Part shown: piece by piece, positions 11,166-22,819 of the stretch | Layout: each line of letters opens with the position of its first letter | Numbering within the stretch: position 1 is the stretch's first letter | Assembly (NCBI GenBank): GCA_037103525.1 | Contig: JAZKLR010000283.1 | Span: 992,001-1,056,000, forward strand | Source of the DNA: Ganaspis brasiliensis | Taxonomy: Eukaryota > Arthropoda > Insecta > Hymenoptera > Figitidae | DNA: 64,000 nt | Direction: 5' to 3' | The notes under the pieces: generated by a model | Database searches by the model: none | What the model was told of the DNA's origin: nothing | The model's input: only the letters and a program-made list of their open reading frames with translations | Position numbers and translations under genes: made by a program

Positions 11166-12314
11166 CTACTTTCTTGACGAGTCCCATCGCTGGGTCCATG
11201 TGCAGCGTCCATTTTGGTTGTTTACAATCATTCGGTATCTTTTCATACCGATTGGTACCTGGATTCGGGGTTCTCCTGGCAGTTTTACCACAACGTAAGG
11301 TAGGTTGGTCACACTGCCTTGTAATGGAATGGCGTCGCTTGCCGTCTGACTTTCCCCGGTTGATTGGGGTGTTGGTGAAATCGGTTCCACTATTGGTTGG
11401 TATGTGGCGGGCTGGTTGGGTCCTGGAGCTTCTGGTAACGATGGGAGAGATTCTTGTATACCCAATTCTGGTATTGATACTAATTCGTCCATTGTTATCG
11501 ATGTGGTATTTTCGTTTTCGAGCCAGTTGAAAGGGGTGGTTGTTTCTGTTGCGAGGGTGGTGATGACTGGGGGGTAATGATTTTGCAGGCGGTTTAGGTC
11601 CTCTGGCTACCATTCTTCTAGGACTTTTACTTCTTGATCTGGTTAGATGTTTCCCAGTATCTCGGCTATTTCGAGGTACAGTTTCAGGCTGGCGTCCTCA
11701 AGCGTTTCGGGTGCTGGGTTGTTGTTCAAGTCTAACCTAGGTGCAAGGTTGGCCGGACCCTGGCTTCTAGTTTCAGCTTCCAGCTGACTAGGTGCGATCG
11801 CGATAGGGGCAGGAGTGGCCCGTCCTGGCTTTGTAGTTGCAGGGTGATCTCCCTGTCTTCTAGCGAAATTTCCCAAAAGCTGCTTCCTCAGTTGTTTGGT
11901 TTTTGATGTCTTTTGAGGTCCTGTGCTTTTTTGTGACCTGTTGTTCCTTTGACGGGTTGACTGCGTTTTGGGGATGTTCCTCCGGGGGGGGGGGGTTTCT
12001 TTATTTTCCTTCTTTCGATTTCTTCTAACTTTGGGGGGGAGGGGGGTAAGAAGGATAGTCTTACCTCTTTGTTTTGAATCGACGTTGGTTGGGGTGGTGG
12101 AAGCGGGGACGATTTCCAGGTCTGCTCCTAGCGAGGGCGGTTGGGATGCTTCAGAAAGTCGTAAGGGTGGGAACTGTTTCTTTGGCGACTCAAAAGCCGG
12201 AGGTTTTGGAGCGGGGGTGAGCACCTTCCTATGATGACACACGCATGCAATGTTGTTGTCTTTCATATCCATTGTGTGGACCACTAAAAAATTTGCATTT
12301 GCGAAGAGTGTCAC
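11166..12314 (-). pseudogene. Broken third ORF of gypsy element
   Basis: One minus-strand frame runs from 12314 to 11166, broken by two in-frame stops: TAA at 11643 and a TAG shortly after it. It lies between the integrase and the 3' LTR, where envelope genes or long integrase tails are found. The upstream 220 codons are proline-rich and basic (TPLPPKVRRNRKKENKE); the last 110 are acidic then basic (MDELVSIPELGIQE). There is no visible signal peptide or membrane span, which argues against an envelope. It is markedly more GC-rich than its surroundings. Function unknown; I infer only that it belonged to the element. Confidence 0.5.
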
Positions 12315-12744
12315 AGTGTTTCAAAAAAAAAAAAATGTCACTGATCCTAGGTGTAGAAGCGTCTTTGTGCAAAAGAATGTTACGTCTAGAGAACTTAAAG
12401 AGCGACTGTGCGCGAACTAAAAATTAAATCTAGAAAACTAACGAGCGTCTGTGCGCGAAAAAGGTCACTACTTGTAAAATGTATGTTCACCACCAAAACT
12501 AAAAAAAAGTCACTAAATTTTTCACTACATGAGAGCTCACAACACAAAGAGTATCTCACTGCACACACTTGCTCGACGCGCTTAGAAATTTTTTTAATTT
12601 TCTGCAAGACGACCGATCTGCGGGTTGGCCATAGAGAGACTAGATCTCATAATACTGATTTCCTGAGTATATTAATTCTAGGTGTTTCTCTTCCAGAATG
12701 TCGAGGGGGGAGAGGGTATTGCAATAACGAAGCTATTTCAATGA
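12315..12744. other. Spacer between integrase and third ORF, no gene seen
   Basis: It contains two related stretches near 12385-12460, each with a gagcg(a/t)ctgtgcgcgaa word. No domain was recognised on either strand; it may be part of the gypsy element or a later insertion. Confidence 0.4.
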
Positions 12745-13716
12745 GAATATGGAAACTTTTAAGTTCTTGAGGTGTATGTGTTTGTGTACTTTTCCCTTTG
12801 TATCTATCAAATCAAAAATTACAGGTGAAATTTTTTTCTTAATGTCGAACGGTCCATCAAATTTCTCTATCAATTAATAATTTTGCTTTTTTATTTTATT
12901 TGACAGGTTGAAATTTCTTTTTAAGACTTTTTCACCGATTTCTGGTGTCAAATTTCTTTTTCTGAGGTTGTACGTTTTCTGTTGGGTCTGAAAACTTTTG
13001 GCAAGGTTTATTCTGGCTTATTCTAATGCTTCCTGGATTTTTTTACGACATTCTGTAGAGGAAAAGGTCTGATTTAGTCGGACATCCGGAAATCCCGGTG
13101 GCAGAAGTTCGCGCTCTGAATTTAGATACGCCGGTGTATAACCGGTTGACGTATGTCGGGCGGAGTTGTAGGCATACTGAATCTCCGAGAGATGGCGGTC
13201 CCAGTCCGGTTTCTTCTTTTCCATGAACTGTCTTATCATGGTTTTAATATCTTTGTTTGCTGGTTTCACAGGGTTGAATTGAGGGGAATACGGGGAAATC
13301 CTTCTATGTTGTATGCCGTAATCCTCTAAAAATTTAGAAAATTGTTTTGATCGAAATTGTTTTCCATTATCCGAGACAAGAGACTTTGGGCACCCGTGCC
13401 TGTAAATGATAGATTCTTTGAGCTCTTGCATGACTGTAGGGCTCGTTGCTCGTCGTAGGGGCTGCAGTTCTATCCACTTTGTGAATCGGTCTTGCATCAC
13501 ACACAGGATTGTGTGACAGGAAGTTGTTCGTGGCAGAGGTCCTATAAAATCTACGGATACCATTTCCCATGGAAAATTTACTAATGTGGCATGCATTTTG
13601 TTGGCTGCCGGTTGTGTAGCGAGTGTCGGAGTAATTTTTCGTTTTCGATCTTGTAGTCTGGATGATGCTGCGGGTTTTCTTGGACGGCCTTGAATGTACT
13701 TTGGTACCAGTTACCG
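12745..13716 (-). pseudogene. gypsy (Ty3-type) integrase, degenerate
   Basis: The core frame (13018-13596) is a retroviral-type integrase domain: DFIGPLP and LVSDNGKQF hold the first two acidic catalytic residues. The third position, normally E in NPVERAN, reads NPVKPAN, so the catalytic glutamate is replaced by lysine. Upstream, WYQSTFKAVQENP in another frame is the start of the integrase, and the zinc-binding HHCC module is missing by deletion. Downstream the C-terminal module is recognisable (TYNLRKR, KFDGPFDI, KGKVHKHIHLKNLKV) but interrupted by stops at 13018 and 12874. It is dead by at least four independent lesions. The element family is Ty3/gypsy, judged by the integrase and its C-terminal module. 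Confidence 0.85.
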
Positions 13717-13732
13717 TTCGATACGTTGGGTA

Positions 13733-13866
13733 GCCAAATTTAATTTTGTGGAAAAATTGTGCTGCCCATTCAAACAAACTTTTTGGTGATGTAATATATT
13801 TCCCATCTACAAGTTCTTGTAGATCACAATTTTATCACAATGTTTCCACAAAATTAAATTTGGCTT
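13733..13866. repeat. Inverted repeat of about 30 bp at the integrase edge
   Basis: ccaaatttaattttgtgg at 13733 and ccacaaaattaaatttgg ending at 13864 are reverse complements, with about 80 bp between. It marks the junction between the gypsy remnant and the coding-like segment to the right, so it could be a rearrangement scar. Confidence 0.8.
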
Positions 13867-14056
13867 TTGCACAGAAGAGGAACATGCGATTAACGAAAAT
13901 AATTTAGCGCCTCGAAATGCATGTGCAAAAACTGTTAGTTGTACACGACAGTACCATTCGTTTCAGCCAACTGAAAAAGATCAGCTAATATGCAAAATAT
14001 TTTCTGAGGATTCAAAAATAAAGACTCATAAGGTCACAAAAAGTCCACGACAATAG
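13823..14056 (+). other. Coding-like segment of unknown identity
   Basis: An open frame of about 77 codons ends at TAG 14054-14056 and lacks an ATG at its start, so if real it is an exon or a fragment. Its composition is protein-like, with cysteines spread through it (FCTEEEHAINENNLAP, NACAKTVSCTRQYHSF, KDQLICKIFSED). A potential splice donor (aag/gtcaca) lies near its end. I do not recognise the family. It could be a host exon, a transposase remnant or chance; an aataaa lies inside at about 14021. Confidence 0.35.
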
Positions 14057-14784
14057 AGTACAAAAAATTTAAGCTTTTTAACTTTATTATTAACGTTATT
14101 AGTTATTAGTATTAATGATAGTGTACTTTAACATTATTGCGTATTTAATTAATTACATATTGTTTTTTTATATAAATAAATGAAAAAAGTGATTTTTATT
14201 ATGTTCAACTAAATCATTTGACTTGACTTAACTTCATAATTATTTCATATCTTATTATAGGAGGGACTACGAAGGCGCAGTTGCGAACGAACCAGTGCCG
14301 CTTGATATTGTTTCCGGAGCGTTATAAACTAATTAACGCTATTCTGTTAAATATAAACCTAACCAAATTTTTATTTTTGTATAATAAACCTGAATTCATA
14401 CTGAATCAATACGTTTTTAAAAAAGTTTGTTAGCAGGCCCAGAACATGTTTTTTTTAAATTGTTTATAAAAAATCATTAATTTTGCATTAAAAAATAAAT
14501 GCACGTGATCAAAATTAATTTTATCTTAAAGTTTATACTTTTGTACACAAGTCATACAAATTTTATTAATTTTCAATAATATTAAAAAAAGATATGAATT
14601 TTCAAATAAAATGATGCAAAAATTTTCATTTGTTTATAACTTTTGACATTATTTAAATTAAAAAAAAACTATTTATATGCAAACTATCTCTTATTTAGTA
14701 GTATAGGAATATAACATTAATTTCAAATTTCATTACATGTTTGCAAATCAGGGGGCCACTTCAGAAATTTTTACCCATTTTCAA

Positions 14785-14905
14785 TAATCCTTTATGGCTG
14801 AAATACTACTCACTTAGCACTATAATTTAGCCAAGTTTCGTTTGAATTTGTGACAGGCCAAAAATTATTTTTTCCTCACATGGAGAGTATCAATTTTGTT
14901 TAAAT
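14785..14905 (-). repeat. Dispersed repeat, copy 2
   Basis: Diverged reverse complement of 5058-5185; see that entry for the matching words. Confidence 0.7.
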
Positions 14906-15079
14906 GGTAGTTATGCTCTTTTATTTTTCAGCTACAGATGTTTTCCAATATCCAACAAGTTTCTTTAAATTAGACAAACTAGGTGACAACTTTAATATTT
15001 GAGGCATAGTTTGACCCACGTATAATATCTGTAATTTGTCAATTTTTGTGGTTTTAAAACACTACGTTAACTTTTGCAG

Positions 15080-15305
15080 GGCTTTTGGAGTTCTCTTATG
15101 GGAAATTATGTCGTTTGGTTACATGCCTTATACAGGTTGTGCAAATCGTGAAGTAATGTCAATGGTAACAACAGGCGGGCGCCTGGAAAGGCCAGCTGGT
15201 TGTCCTGATCCAATTTATGGAGTAATGACTAGATGTTGGCATCCTCATCCTGAAGACAGACCAAGTTTTATGACAATAGTAGAAAGAATTGGATATTGCC
15301 TTCAG
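15080..15305 (+). CDS. Alk: Alk receptor tyrosine kinase, internal exon of the kinase domain
   Basis: A splice acceptor (cttttgcag) ends at 15079 and a donor (gtaata) starts at 15306. The exon enters in phase after two bases of a codon and leaves between codons. It encodes 75 residues of the C-lobe of a tyrosine kinase: AFGVLLWEIMSFGYMPY (helix F and following), NREVMSMVTTGGRLERP, and RCWHPHPEDRPSF with the conserved arginine of helix I, ending ERIGYCLQ. GYMPY and TGGR followed by the ERIxYC ending point to the ALK/LTK family rather than other insect receptor kinases. In that family the protein is a membrane receptor signalling in neural and visceral-muscle development. The upstream and downstream kinase exons are not in the window, so both flanks are presumably large introns filled with mobile DNA. 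The exon shows no lesion. Confidence 0.85.
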
Positions 15306-15604
15306 GTAATAGAAAAAATTTATAAGACATTTACAAAGCTCAAGAAAAAATTGCACGATATTGGTATGTTGTTTAAACATAAAATGCCTAATTAAATATT
15401 TTACATCCTAACAGTACTTGAGTATTAAAAAATTCTATATTTTCCAGTTAATTTTTAATTTCCTCCAAATTAAACAATAAAGTAAATAAAACAAAAACAT
15501 TCAGACAACTATGTTTTAAATATACAATTTGTGACCTCCAACGTAACTGAACACTAAAAGATTTTCTCTTAAAAAAATTGCCAAAAAACACTTTTAATGC
15601 ATAA

Positions 15605-16256
15605 CACAGCCCCACAAAAAAAAAAAGTGTAATGTACTTTTGACCGGAATACCTTAGCCCTATGTATTTTGACGCGCTGAACACGAATCCGAAGTCCATT
15701 TTGCTCCATCACGTCAGGATTTTTTTCTAACCTCAAAATCAATAAAATGACACTTTTTGTTCATTAGCATGTGAACCCGACTTAACATTAATACATGCCT
15801 AGGGCGAATAGAAAGCTTGGATTGTGACCTTTAAAACGCTTTTTTAAAAATTTTTCTACGATGATTTTTAACGAAGTTATGATGTTTTATTTAATATCAT
15901 TTTTTTCCATTACGCCATACCACATCAATAATTGAAGTGTTATTTACATTTGGAAAAAATTTATATTTTAAATAAAACATCATAACTTCGTTAAAAATCA
16001 TCGTAGAACACTTTTTAAAAAAGCGATTTAAAGGTCACAATCCAAGCTTTCTATTCGCCCAAGGCATGTATTAATGTTAAGTCGGGTTCACATGCTAATG
16101 AACAAAAAGTGTCATTTTATTGATTTTGAGGTTAGGAAAAAATCCTGACGTGATGGAGCAAAACTGACTTCGGATTCGTGTTCAGCGCGTCAAAATACAT
16201 AGGGCTAGGGTATTCCGGTCAAAAGTACATGACACTTTTTTTTTTGTGGGGCTGTG
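15605..16256. mobile_element. Foldback MITE with about 290-bp arms
   Basis: Left arm 15605-15895 and right arm about 15972-16256 are near-perfect reverse complements around a 75-bp spacer. The ends read cacagccccaca / tgtggggctgtg and are flanked by TAA on both sides (15602-15604, 16257-16259). A three-base TAA duplication would fit PIF/Harbinger, but three bases are weak evidence. No transposase is present. Confidence 0.8.
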
Positions 16257-16379
16257 TAATTTATTTAACCCTCCACGATACTGTAGAACCCAAAAAACAC
16301 GTTTAAGGCTGTTGGAAGGAGAAAATATGCAGTGGTCCTCAAACACTTTCCCTTTCGATAATCAAAAATTTGGACTTAT

Positions 16380-17620
16380 GATTTTTTTTTTAAAAGACCA
16401 GACACTTTTTTGCATAAAGGCTCTTTATTCCCAAAGTATTTGAGATAAGGAATTTTTCAAACCTTTATTTTACTCGAACTGAAGTTCTTACGAGCGTCAA
16501 ACTAATGCCCCGTTTCGACATTGACAGATTTTCTGTAAAATATGGCCGCCACACGTCACCAGATCACATAGCAGGCCAGAAGCACCGTCAGCGTTACCAT
16601 GGATTCCACTCGGGCTATGATAAAATGGACTCCGCACTCTGTTTAAAATCTGTCAATTTTGATGTCGAACGTGGAGATTATTTTCTCGCTCGTGGTAAAT
16701 AGTGTTTCCTAAATTCCTCAATCCCTAAACTTTGGCAAAAAATAATCTTCCTGTAAAAAAGTGTCAAGTGTTTTATAAAACAAACGGCAAAGATCGTGTG
16801 AATTCTTCTCATTTGTTTATGTCTCATTTTCTTCGAAAAGTGTTGACACAAAAAGAAAAGCAGGTGTTTTTCTTGTTTAATAATTTAATTATTACCCTTA
16901 TTCCTAAAATTTCAACAAGTTTCTTCAATCTTTCTTTTCTGAAACGAAATGCTCGGCAATGTTTTTACTTAATAAACTATTGACATAGATTTTCTGCCTC
17001 GTCTGCTACAATGTGTCAGTTTCAATGTAAAACTTGAAATTAATTTTTTCACTCATGAAAATGTCTATTCATGTAAAATTAATTTTTCACAAATCCCTAA
17101 TTCTCCATACATTGTCAAAAGAATAATCTTTCTGTAAAAAAGTGTCCAGTGCTTTATAAAACAAACGTCAAAGATCGCGTGAATTTGTGTTATTTGCATA
17201 GCACTTTTTTTTAAAAGTGTTCACACACAGAGAAAAACAAGTGTTTTTCTTTTTTAATAATTTCGTTTCTACCCATAATTCATAAAATTCCAATAAGTTT
17301 CTATTTTTCTTTTATATGAAACGAAATTTTGGGCAATTTTTTTATCAAGCAGCCCTTTGACTTATCGACCACATGCACAGCTAGCCAATATTTACCGCAT
17401 ATTTCACAATTTGTTTTTTTAAAATCCAGACACTCTTCCGGAAAAGAATCTTTTTATTGCCAAAGCTTTTGAAATGAGGAATTTTTTAATCGTTTTTTTT
17501 ATGCGAACAGATGATCCCACGTGCATCAAATTTATCCCCCGTTATGACATTCTCAGATTTTTGAGTCTTTTGCTAGATGCGAAAATCTGTTAGTTTCAAT
17601 GAAATTAATTTTTTCATTCC
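16380..17620. repeat. Diverged tandem repeat, unit about 375 bp
   Basis: A segment starting near 16710 (ataatcttcctgtaaaaaag, then ttataaaacaaacg) recurs near 17085 (ataatctttctgtaaaaaag, ttataaaacaaacg) with many substitutions. The part at 16385-16510 (ccagacac, gaggaattttt-like) recurs at about 17420-17545. The open frames across it are not shared between units in reading-frame terms, so I take it as non-coding. Confidence 0.65.
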
Positions 17621-17639
17621 TGAAAACATAGAAATATTT

Positions 17640-18420
17640 AAAAAATAAAGAGAATAATTTAAAAAGAAAAATACTTGAAAATCTTAGAAAGAAATTAAAA
17701 ACAATTGAATAATGAAAAATTCAAGAAAATGATTGGAGATTAAAAAATATATGATTGAAAATTAAGATAAATAATTTAAAATTAAAAAGAAATTTAAATT
17801 TCAGAAATTAATTGAAGAAATTACATTATATATTTTAAATAAAGGAAAGTTGAAAAAAATTTCAGAAACATATTTAAAACTTTCAGAAGTTCATTAAAAA
17901 AATAAAATATTTTAAAATTAGAAAATATAAATGAAAAAAGATAAATATAATTTAAAACTAAACAAATTAATATAAAAAGTAATATAAGCATTTGAAAGTT
18001 GAACGAAATAATTGAAATGTCAGATAAATAGTTTAAAATTTTTGAAATTATAAAACAAAAGAAAAAAATTTAAATATAAAGGACATAAATTTTGGAAAAT
18101 AATTGAAAAATGATTTTAAAATTTATAACTTTAAGATAATAATTGAAATATATTACAAACAATGATAAGTTACAAAAAAATAAATGACATTTGAGTGAAA
18201 TAATTGGGAAATTTAGACAATTTTTTTTAAATTAAAAAAGTATAATTTAAATTTGAGAAAAATACATAAAGATCTTCGACATCAATTGTAAAAAATTTAA
18301 ATAACTAAAAATTGGAGCAAAGAATTGAAGGAAGCTAAAAATAATTTAAATTTACGATAATTAATAAAAAATTTTGAAATTACTTCCAAATTGACAAAAA
18401 TAATGGTAAATTAAAAAAAT
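17640..18420. other. A-rich low-complexity region
   Basis: Strand-asymmetric, A-rich sequence built from endlessly varied ttgaaaa / aaattaaa words. The same texture resumes at 19070-19320 beyond the hairpin-ended element, so that element was inserted into it. No gene seen. Confidence 0.6.
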
Positions 18421-19068
18421 CGGGCAAGTACGAGTTACACTCGTACCAAGTCGAAAGGTTCCGCACCGCTCTAATTTTTTTCAATTATATGAGACAGAGA
18501 TTACAAATTTTCTACCAGGAAACCATTTTTAAAAATATTTTTTATTATTCACTAAATAAAACTTTATTGGTACAAATTGTTAGCACTATAATACAAAAGT
18601 TTTCCAGCTGAAGGGTCATGGCCGTTTTTTAAATATGTTTTCAAAAAATAAGGAATTAACCAATTATTATTCAAACTTTTTTCTTAAAAAAAAACACGAA
18701 TTTACGATAGTACATTCTATAAAGACGAACATTAACAAACTTCTATATATTTTTCCCGTAATTTACACGTAAATGTACATACATGTACCAAATTGCAGCA
18801 TCCTAAGTCAAATAGTTTGGAAGATTAGGGGAGGGGACATGGTCATTTTTTCGAATTTTAAGGCAAAAAATTGGTTTTTGCCGGATTGCGGCATGTTCAT
18901 GAGCTCAAATCGAGTTTTCCATATCATTTTCGTAAATCCAAGGTGAAATTACATATGTGTACCAAATTGGAAGTCTCTAGCTCATATAGTTTAGAAGTTA
19001 GAGGGGGTGCGAAAACGGACACACATAGTGATTTTAATAGGGTTCCGTTTTACGGTACGGAACCCTAA
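18421..19068 (+). mobile_element. Hairpin-ended element, copy 1 (648 bp)
   Basis: It begins cgggcaagtacgagtta and ends in a hairpin, agggttccg ... cggaaccct. The same two ends, in reverse, bound 61707-63040. Inside are degenerate units containing gtaccaaattg and agctcatatagtttagaagtt, matching the tandem units of copy 2. No protein is encoded. The asymmetric ends with a 3' hairpin recall Helitron-type or other rolling-circle elements, but no CTRR end was established. Confidence 0.65.
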
Positions 19069-19396
19069 AAATTAATTTAAAATTTCCGATCAACATTGAA
19101 AATTGATGAAAATAATCTAAATTTAAATCTTATAACTAAAAATTTAGGAAATTAATATACATAAGTAATAAAAGTTTTAAAAGATGTAGAAAAGAATTGA
19201 AAAATTATGAAAAAAAATGAAAAAAATGAAAATTTAACAAAATAATTGCTATAAATTTCAAATTTGAAAACATTTTAAAAAGGCGAAATATTGTTAAAAA
19301 TTTTTTCTGAAAAAAAACATCTATTGACATTGACGATTAAAAAACCGTGCTAATACAGGTCATCGAAATACCTACGATTTACAATTTTTTGTCAAT

Positions 19397-20007
19397 TGTG
19401 ACGTTTTTGGATTTTTAGAAATTTGAGAAAGAGAACGAATTTCCTTTCCCATATTATCTTTCTTCTCAAAAACGTTTCCAGTTTTAAACATATTTTATAC
19501 TCATTGCGGAGTGGTAATATTGTAGGTCTAACTTCCGCTCTATTTATTCAGACCGTTTTAATTTTATGCTTCGTTTCAATAATTGATAGGTTTTGGATTC
19601 TGGAATTTTTTTGGAAATAAAATTTTACTTTAATAACGAACACGCACTTTTGTTTTTAAATTTTTGTTGGTTTATTGAACACAATAAATTTACAAGTCGA
19701 AATTCCAACAGATTCTTATTTTCACGATTTCCCGCGAAATGAATTTAAAAATATAGTGTATTGACTGTGTGTGCATGTGTGTTGTTTTGATACATATTTA
19801 CCTTAGTAAGATGAAAGGTTATTAAAGATTCTTATTAATATTCCCTCTATTATGAAAGGCAAATAGAAATACGATACTTAATATTCTCTTAAAAATACCT
19901 CTGGATTAAGGGCATACTCGACGTAGAGTTTTCTTTTTGAACCTCCTTCTTTTAAAAATAACCGCGGAAGAAACTTTCCCCATTTAGATTTTTAAGAGGT
20001 GGTTCCA
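19397..20007 (-). repeat. LTR-like arm, inverted copy
   Basis: This 611-bp segment is the reverse complement of 22188-22792, with TG...CA ends when read on the minus strand. Matching words include ctacgtcgagtatgccctta and cattgcggagtggtaatatt. No primer site follows it on the minus strand, so it looks like a solo or rearranged LTR. The 65-codon frame shared by both arms is a by-product of the repeat. Confidence 0.7.
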
Positions 20008-22187
20008 ATACGACGAAAATATTTTAATTTGAATTTAATGAATGTGACTGGTCTCTTCATTACCTGGGCGCCAAGAAGTATTAAGGGCATGGGGACTGAC
20101 GAGGGGAGGGAGTAATTTCCCATTTAATAAAATTTCTTCCGCACGCATCGTCCTCACAATCGTTTCCCGGCATTCAAGATATTCAAATAAATCCGAAATC
20201 GTCACAACTTTGTGTGTCGCCGGCAACACGAAGGTTCTTATTTTTATTTTATTAATTTATTTCTTTTGTGCTTTTAATAGTGTATTCGTGTAATTTTTTT
20301 TATTTATTTATTGTTTTATCCTTTTTACTCAGTGTGGCGATTTAAACAATGTGACGGTTTCCAAGATAGTGAGGACAATGGGGTGCATTACGTGTAAGGA
20401 GAGCAAATTACAATAATATAATTAACAGGATTATCAGCATCCATAAAAAGAAAGTGGTTCACATCAAAATCCATCAACAAAATGCTCGTCTGTTACCACG
20501 CTCTCCAGTGTTCGCCCCAGTCTTAAAAGAAAACAAGAAAATTGATGCCGGAGCGATAATTTTTTCTGTCTATTTCCTATTTGTTTATTTGTCAAACTGT
20601 TTTTGTATATTTCATTTATTTCCACTGTTTGTAATTATTTATTCATTATTTTATGTCATTTGTCAACGATCGTTGTGTGTAAAGAATGAGTGAGTCGGGT
20701 AATTTATTTATATTCATTTTATTTACTGACGTTGAATTTTTATTTATAATTTTAATTTTGACAAAATATAATTTTTATTTATTTGACGTAATAATTCCGA
20801 CTTTTATTTCATTTTAATAATATTTTGTATTCTAAATTTGTATTTCTAATATTTTATTATTTTATTGATATTCTTTTCTAATAATAATTTAAATTTAAAT
20901 GTGCGATTTTAAGAATTAAACAGAGATAGTTTTTAATCGTTACAGTTTTATACTTTTACGTAGCCCGAAGTGCGCTTTGTGGCAAACAGCGACGGGTCAA
21001 TGACCAAAGGTTTCGTTGCTTTTTGAATTAAATCACGGAAAATTATCCCGGCTAAAAATGCAACCGACTTTAAATAATTAACAAAATAATTGAATAAATC
21101 AATTAATTTCGAAAAAGGGGACACTATCTTTGATGCATCTAGCGGGTGGACAAAACGCACGTAGAAGCGGGTGCAAGGCAACCGCCGTAATAAAACAAGT
21201 TCCAGAATTATGCTGGAAAGATACAAAATGTATATCGTTACAAAGGTTATTATGCATCGTGTACAACAGCACGATACATAATAGATGTTACTGATGGACT
21301 TTTACCCGTAGTGAACACCTAATAAACAAATAATAATTAAAAATCATTAAGTATATAATTGAAATCAAATCGAATACCAAGTGTGTTCGAGGCGAAAGAG
21401 GCCATCCAATTTCAGGCACTATTTTCAGCGCCTTAACACCTCGCGACCGTGCGAAACGAAATTTAGCGTATCGCGACCGCGAGACAGCCCACAGTAGCTG
21501 GTCGCATCGAAGGACCTCTTCCCACCTAATTAGCGCACCTGGACAGAGGTAGCTTCGGTAATCAAGAGCAAGTACCTCTCGTCATTCTCGTGCAGATCGG
21601 GCTTACGAACATGCGTCCTAGAGAATTGACCTGTCGCTAATTGTAAATTTATTACTTTGGCTACGTATAAGGCTGGACTAAATTAGGAAAAATAAATTCA
21701 AGTCTCTGAACTTGATTTCAAGCCGGTTTAGTTTTTTTAAAGAAATTAAAATTGAAAAAATAAATTCAAGTCTATGAATTTGAATTTGAATTCGGTTTAA
21801 TTATTTAAAATCGGATGCATTTTTAGCCGGGATAATTTTCCGTAATTAAATTCAAAACGCAACGAAACTTTTGGTCATCGACCCGTCACTGTTTGCCACA
21901 AAGCGCAATTCAGGCTACGTAAAAGTATAAAACTATTCAACTTGGAAATTATTTGGAGTCTTCATACTTCAGAATGATTTTCAAATTTGAATAAGTAAAT
22001 TCAAATTTCTTTCTAATAAAGTCCTGATACTTTGAAAAAAAAGAGAAATTCTAAATTTTCCCTTGTGATTGAAACTTTTATTTTATCACAACTGGTCATC
22101 GACCCGTCGCTGTTCGCTGCTTAGAGCGTTCCGGGCTACGAATTTTAAATTGCGTAAATTCAAAATTGTATTCAAAACCAAACTCTT
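20008..22187. other. DNA between the two LTR-like arms, with inner inverted repeat
   Basis: A second inverted repeat lies inside: 20944-21061 answers 21817-21934 (ccgggataattttccg, catcgacccgtc, tttgccacaaagcgc), and a third partial copy of ggtcatcgacccgtcgctgtt sits at 22090. The 21.37-21.65 kb part is GC-richer and may be an LTR or gene remnant. A minus frame at 20035-20229 is open for 64 codons without ATG; I do not recognise it. No retroelement protein is visible. Confidence 0.5.
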
Positions 22188-22792
22188 TGAAACCACCTCT
22201 TAAAAATCTAAATGGGAAAAGTTACTTTCGCGGTTATTTTTAAAAGAAGGAGGTTCAAAAAGAAAACTCTACGTCGAGTATGCCCTTAATCCAGAGGTAT
22301 TTTTAAAAGAATATTAAAAATTGTACTTCTTTTTGACTTCTATAACAGAGGGAATATTAATAGGAATATTTAATCATCTTTCATCTTACTAAGGTAAATA
22401 TGTATCAAAACGACACACATACAGTCAATACACTATATTTTTAAATTCATTTCGCGGATGATCGTGAAAATAGGAATCTGTTGAAAATTCGACTTGTAAA
22501 TTTATTGTGTTCAATAAACCAACAAAAATTTCAAAACAAAAGTGCGTGTTCGTTATTAAAGTAAAATTTTATTTCCAAAAAAATTCCAGCATCCAAAACC
22601 TATCAATTATCGAAACGAAGCATAAAATTGAAACGGTCTGAATAAATAGACCGGAAGTCAGACCTACAATATTACCACTCCGCAATGAGTATAAAATATG
22701 TTTAAAATTTGAAACGTTCTTGAGAAGAAAGATAATATGGGAAAAGAAATTCGTTCTCATTCTCAAATTTCTAAAAATCCAAAAACGTCACA
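22188..22792 (+). repeat. LTR followed by a tRNA-Leu primer site
   Basis: A 605-bp repeat with TG...CA ends; its partner is the inverted arm at 19397-20007. Eight bases after its end comes a primer-binding site, so this is a 5' LTR in plus orientation. The body of the element that should follow is lost: after about 60 bp the sequence is unrelated. Confidence 0.7.
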
Positions 22793-22800
22793 AATTAAAC

Positions 22801-22819
22801 TGGTGGCAGCGGTGGGATT
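22801..22819 (+). promoter_or_regulatory. Primer-binding site, tRNA-Leu type
   Basis: tggtggcagcggtgggatt is complementary to the 3' end, including CCA, of animal tRNA-Leu(AAG) as I know it. It starts eight bases after the LTR end. Confidence 0.75.

Noticed and set aside
11174..11530. Plus-strand frames of 118 and 88 codons over the gypsy third ORF
   Set aside because: The element is on the minus strand, and the minus frame has the more protein-like composition.
11166..12314. Retroviral envelope gene in the gypsy element
   Set aside because: Position fits, but there is no signal peptide, membrane span or cleavage site; proline-rich basic sequence instead.
14262..14330. Possible terminal exon after a ttattatag acceptor
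   Set aside because: One frame gives about 22 plausible codons to TAA, but no matching donor phase upstream and no homology I can name; too short to support.
16505..16983. Small open frames at 16505-16702 and 16732-16983
   Set aside because: They lie in a diverged tandem repeat whose other units do not keep the frames open.
19423..19620. 65-codon frame conserved at 22569-22766
   Set aside because: Conservation is explained by the inverted LTR-like arms; no domain.
22801..22819. tRNA gene fragments at the primer sites
   Set aside because: Only 18-19 bases match a tRNA 3' end and each adjoins an LTR; no cloverleaf is present. No tRNA or rRNA gene was found in the window.
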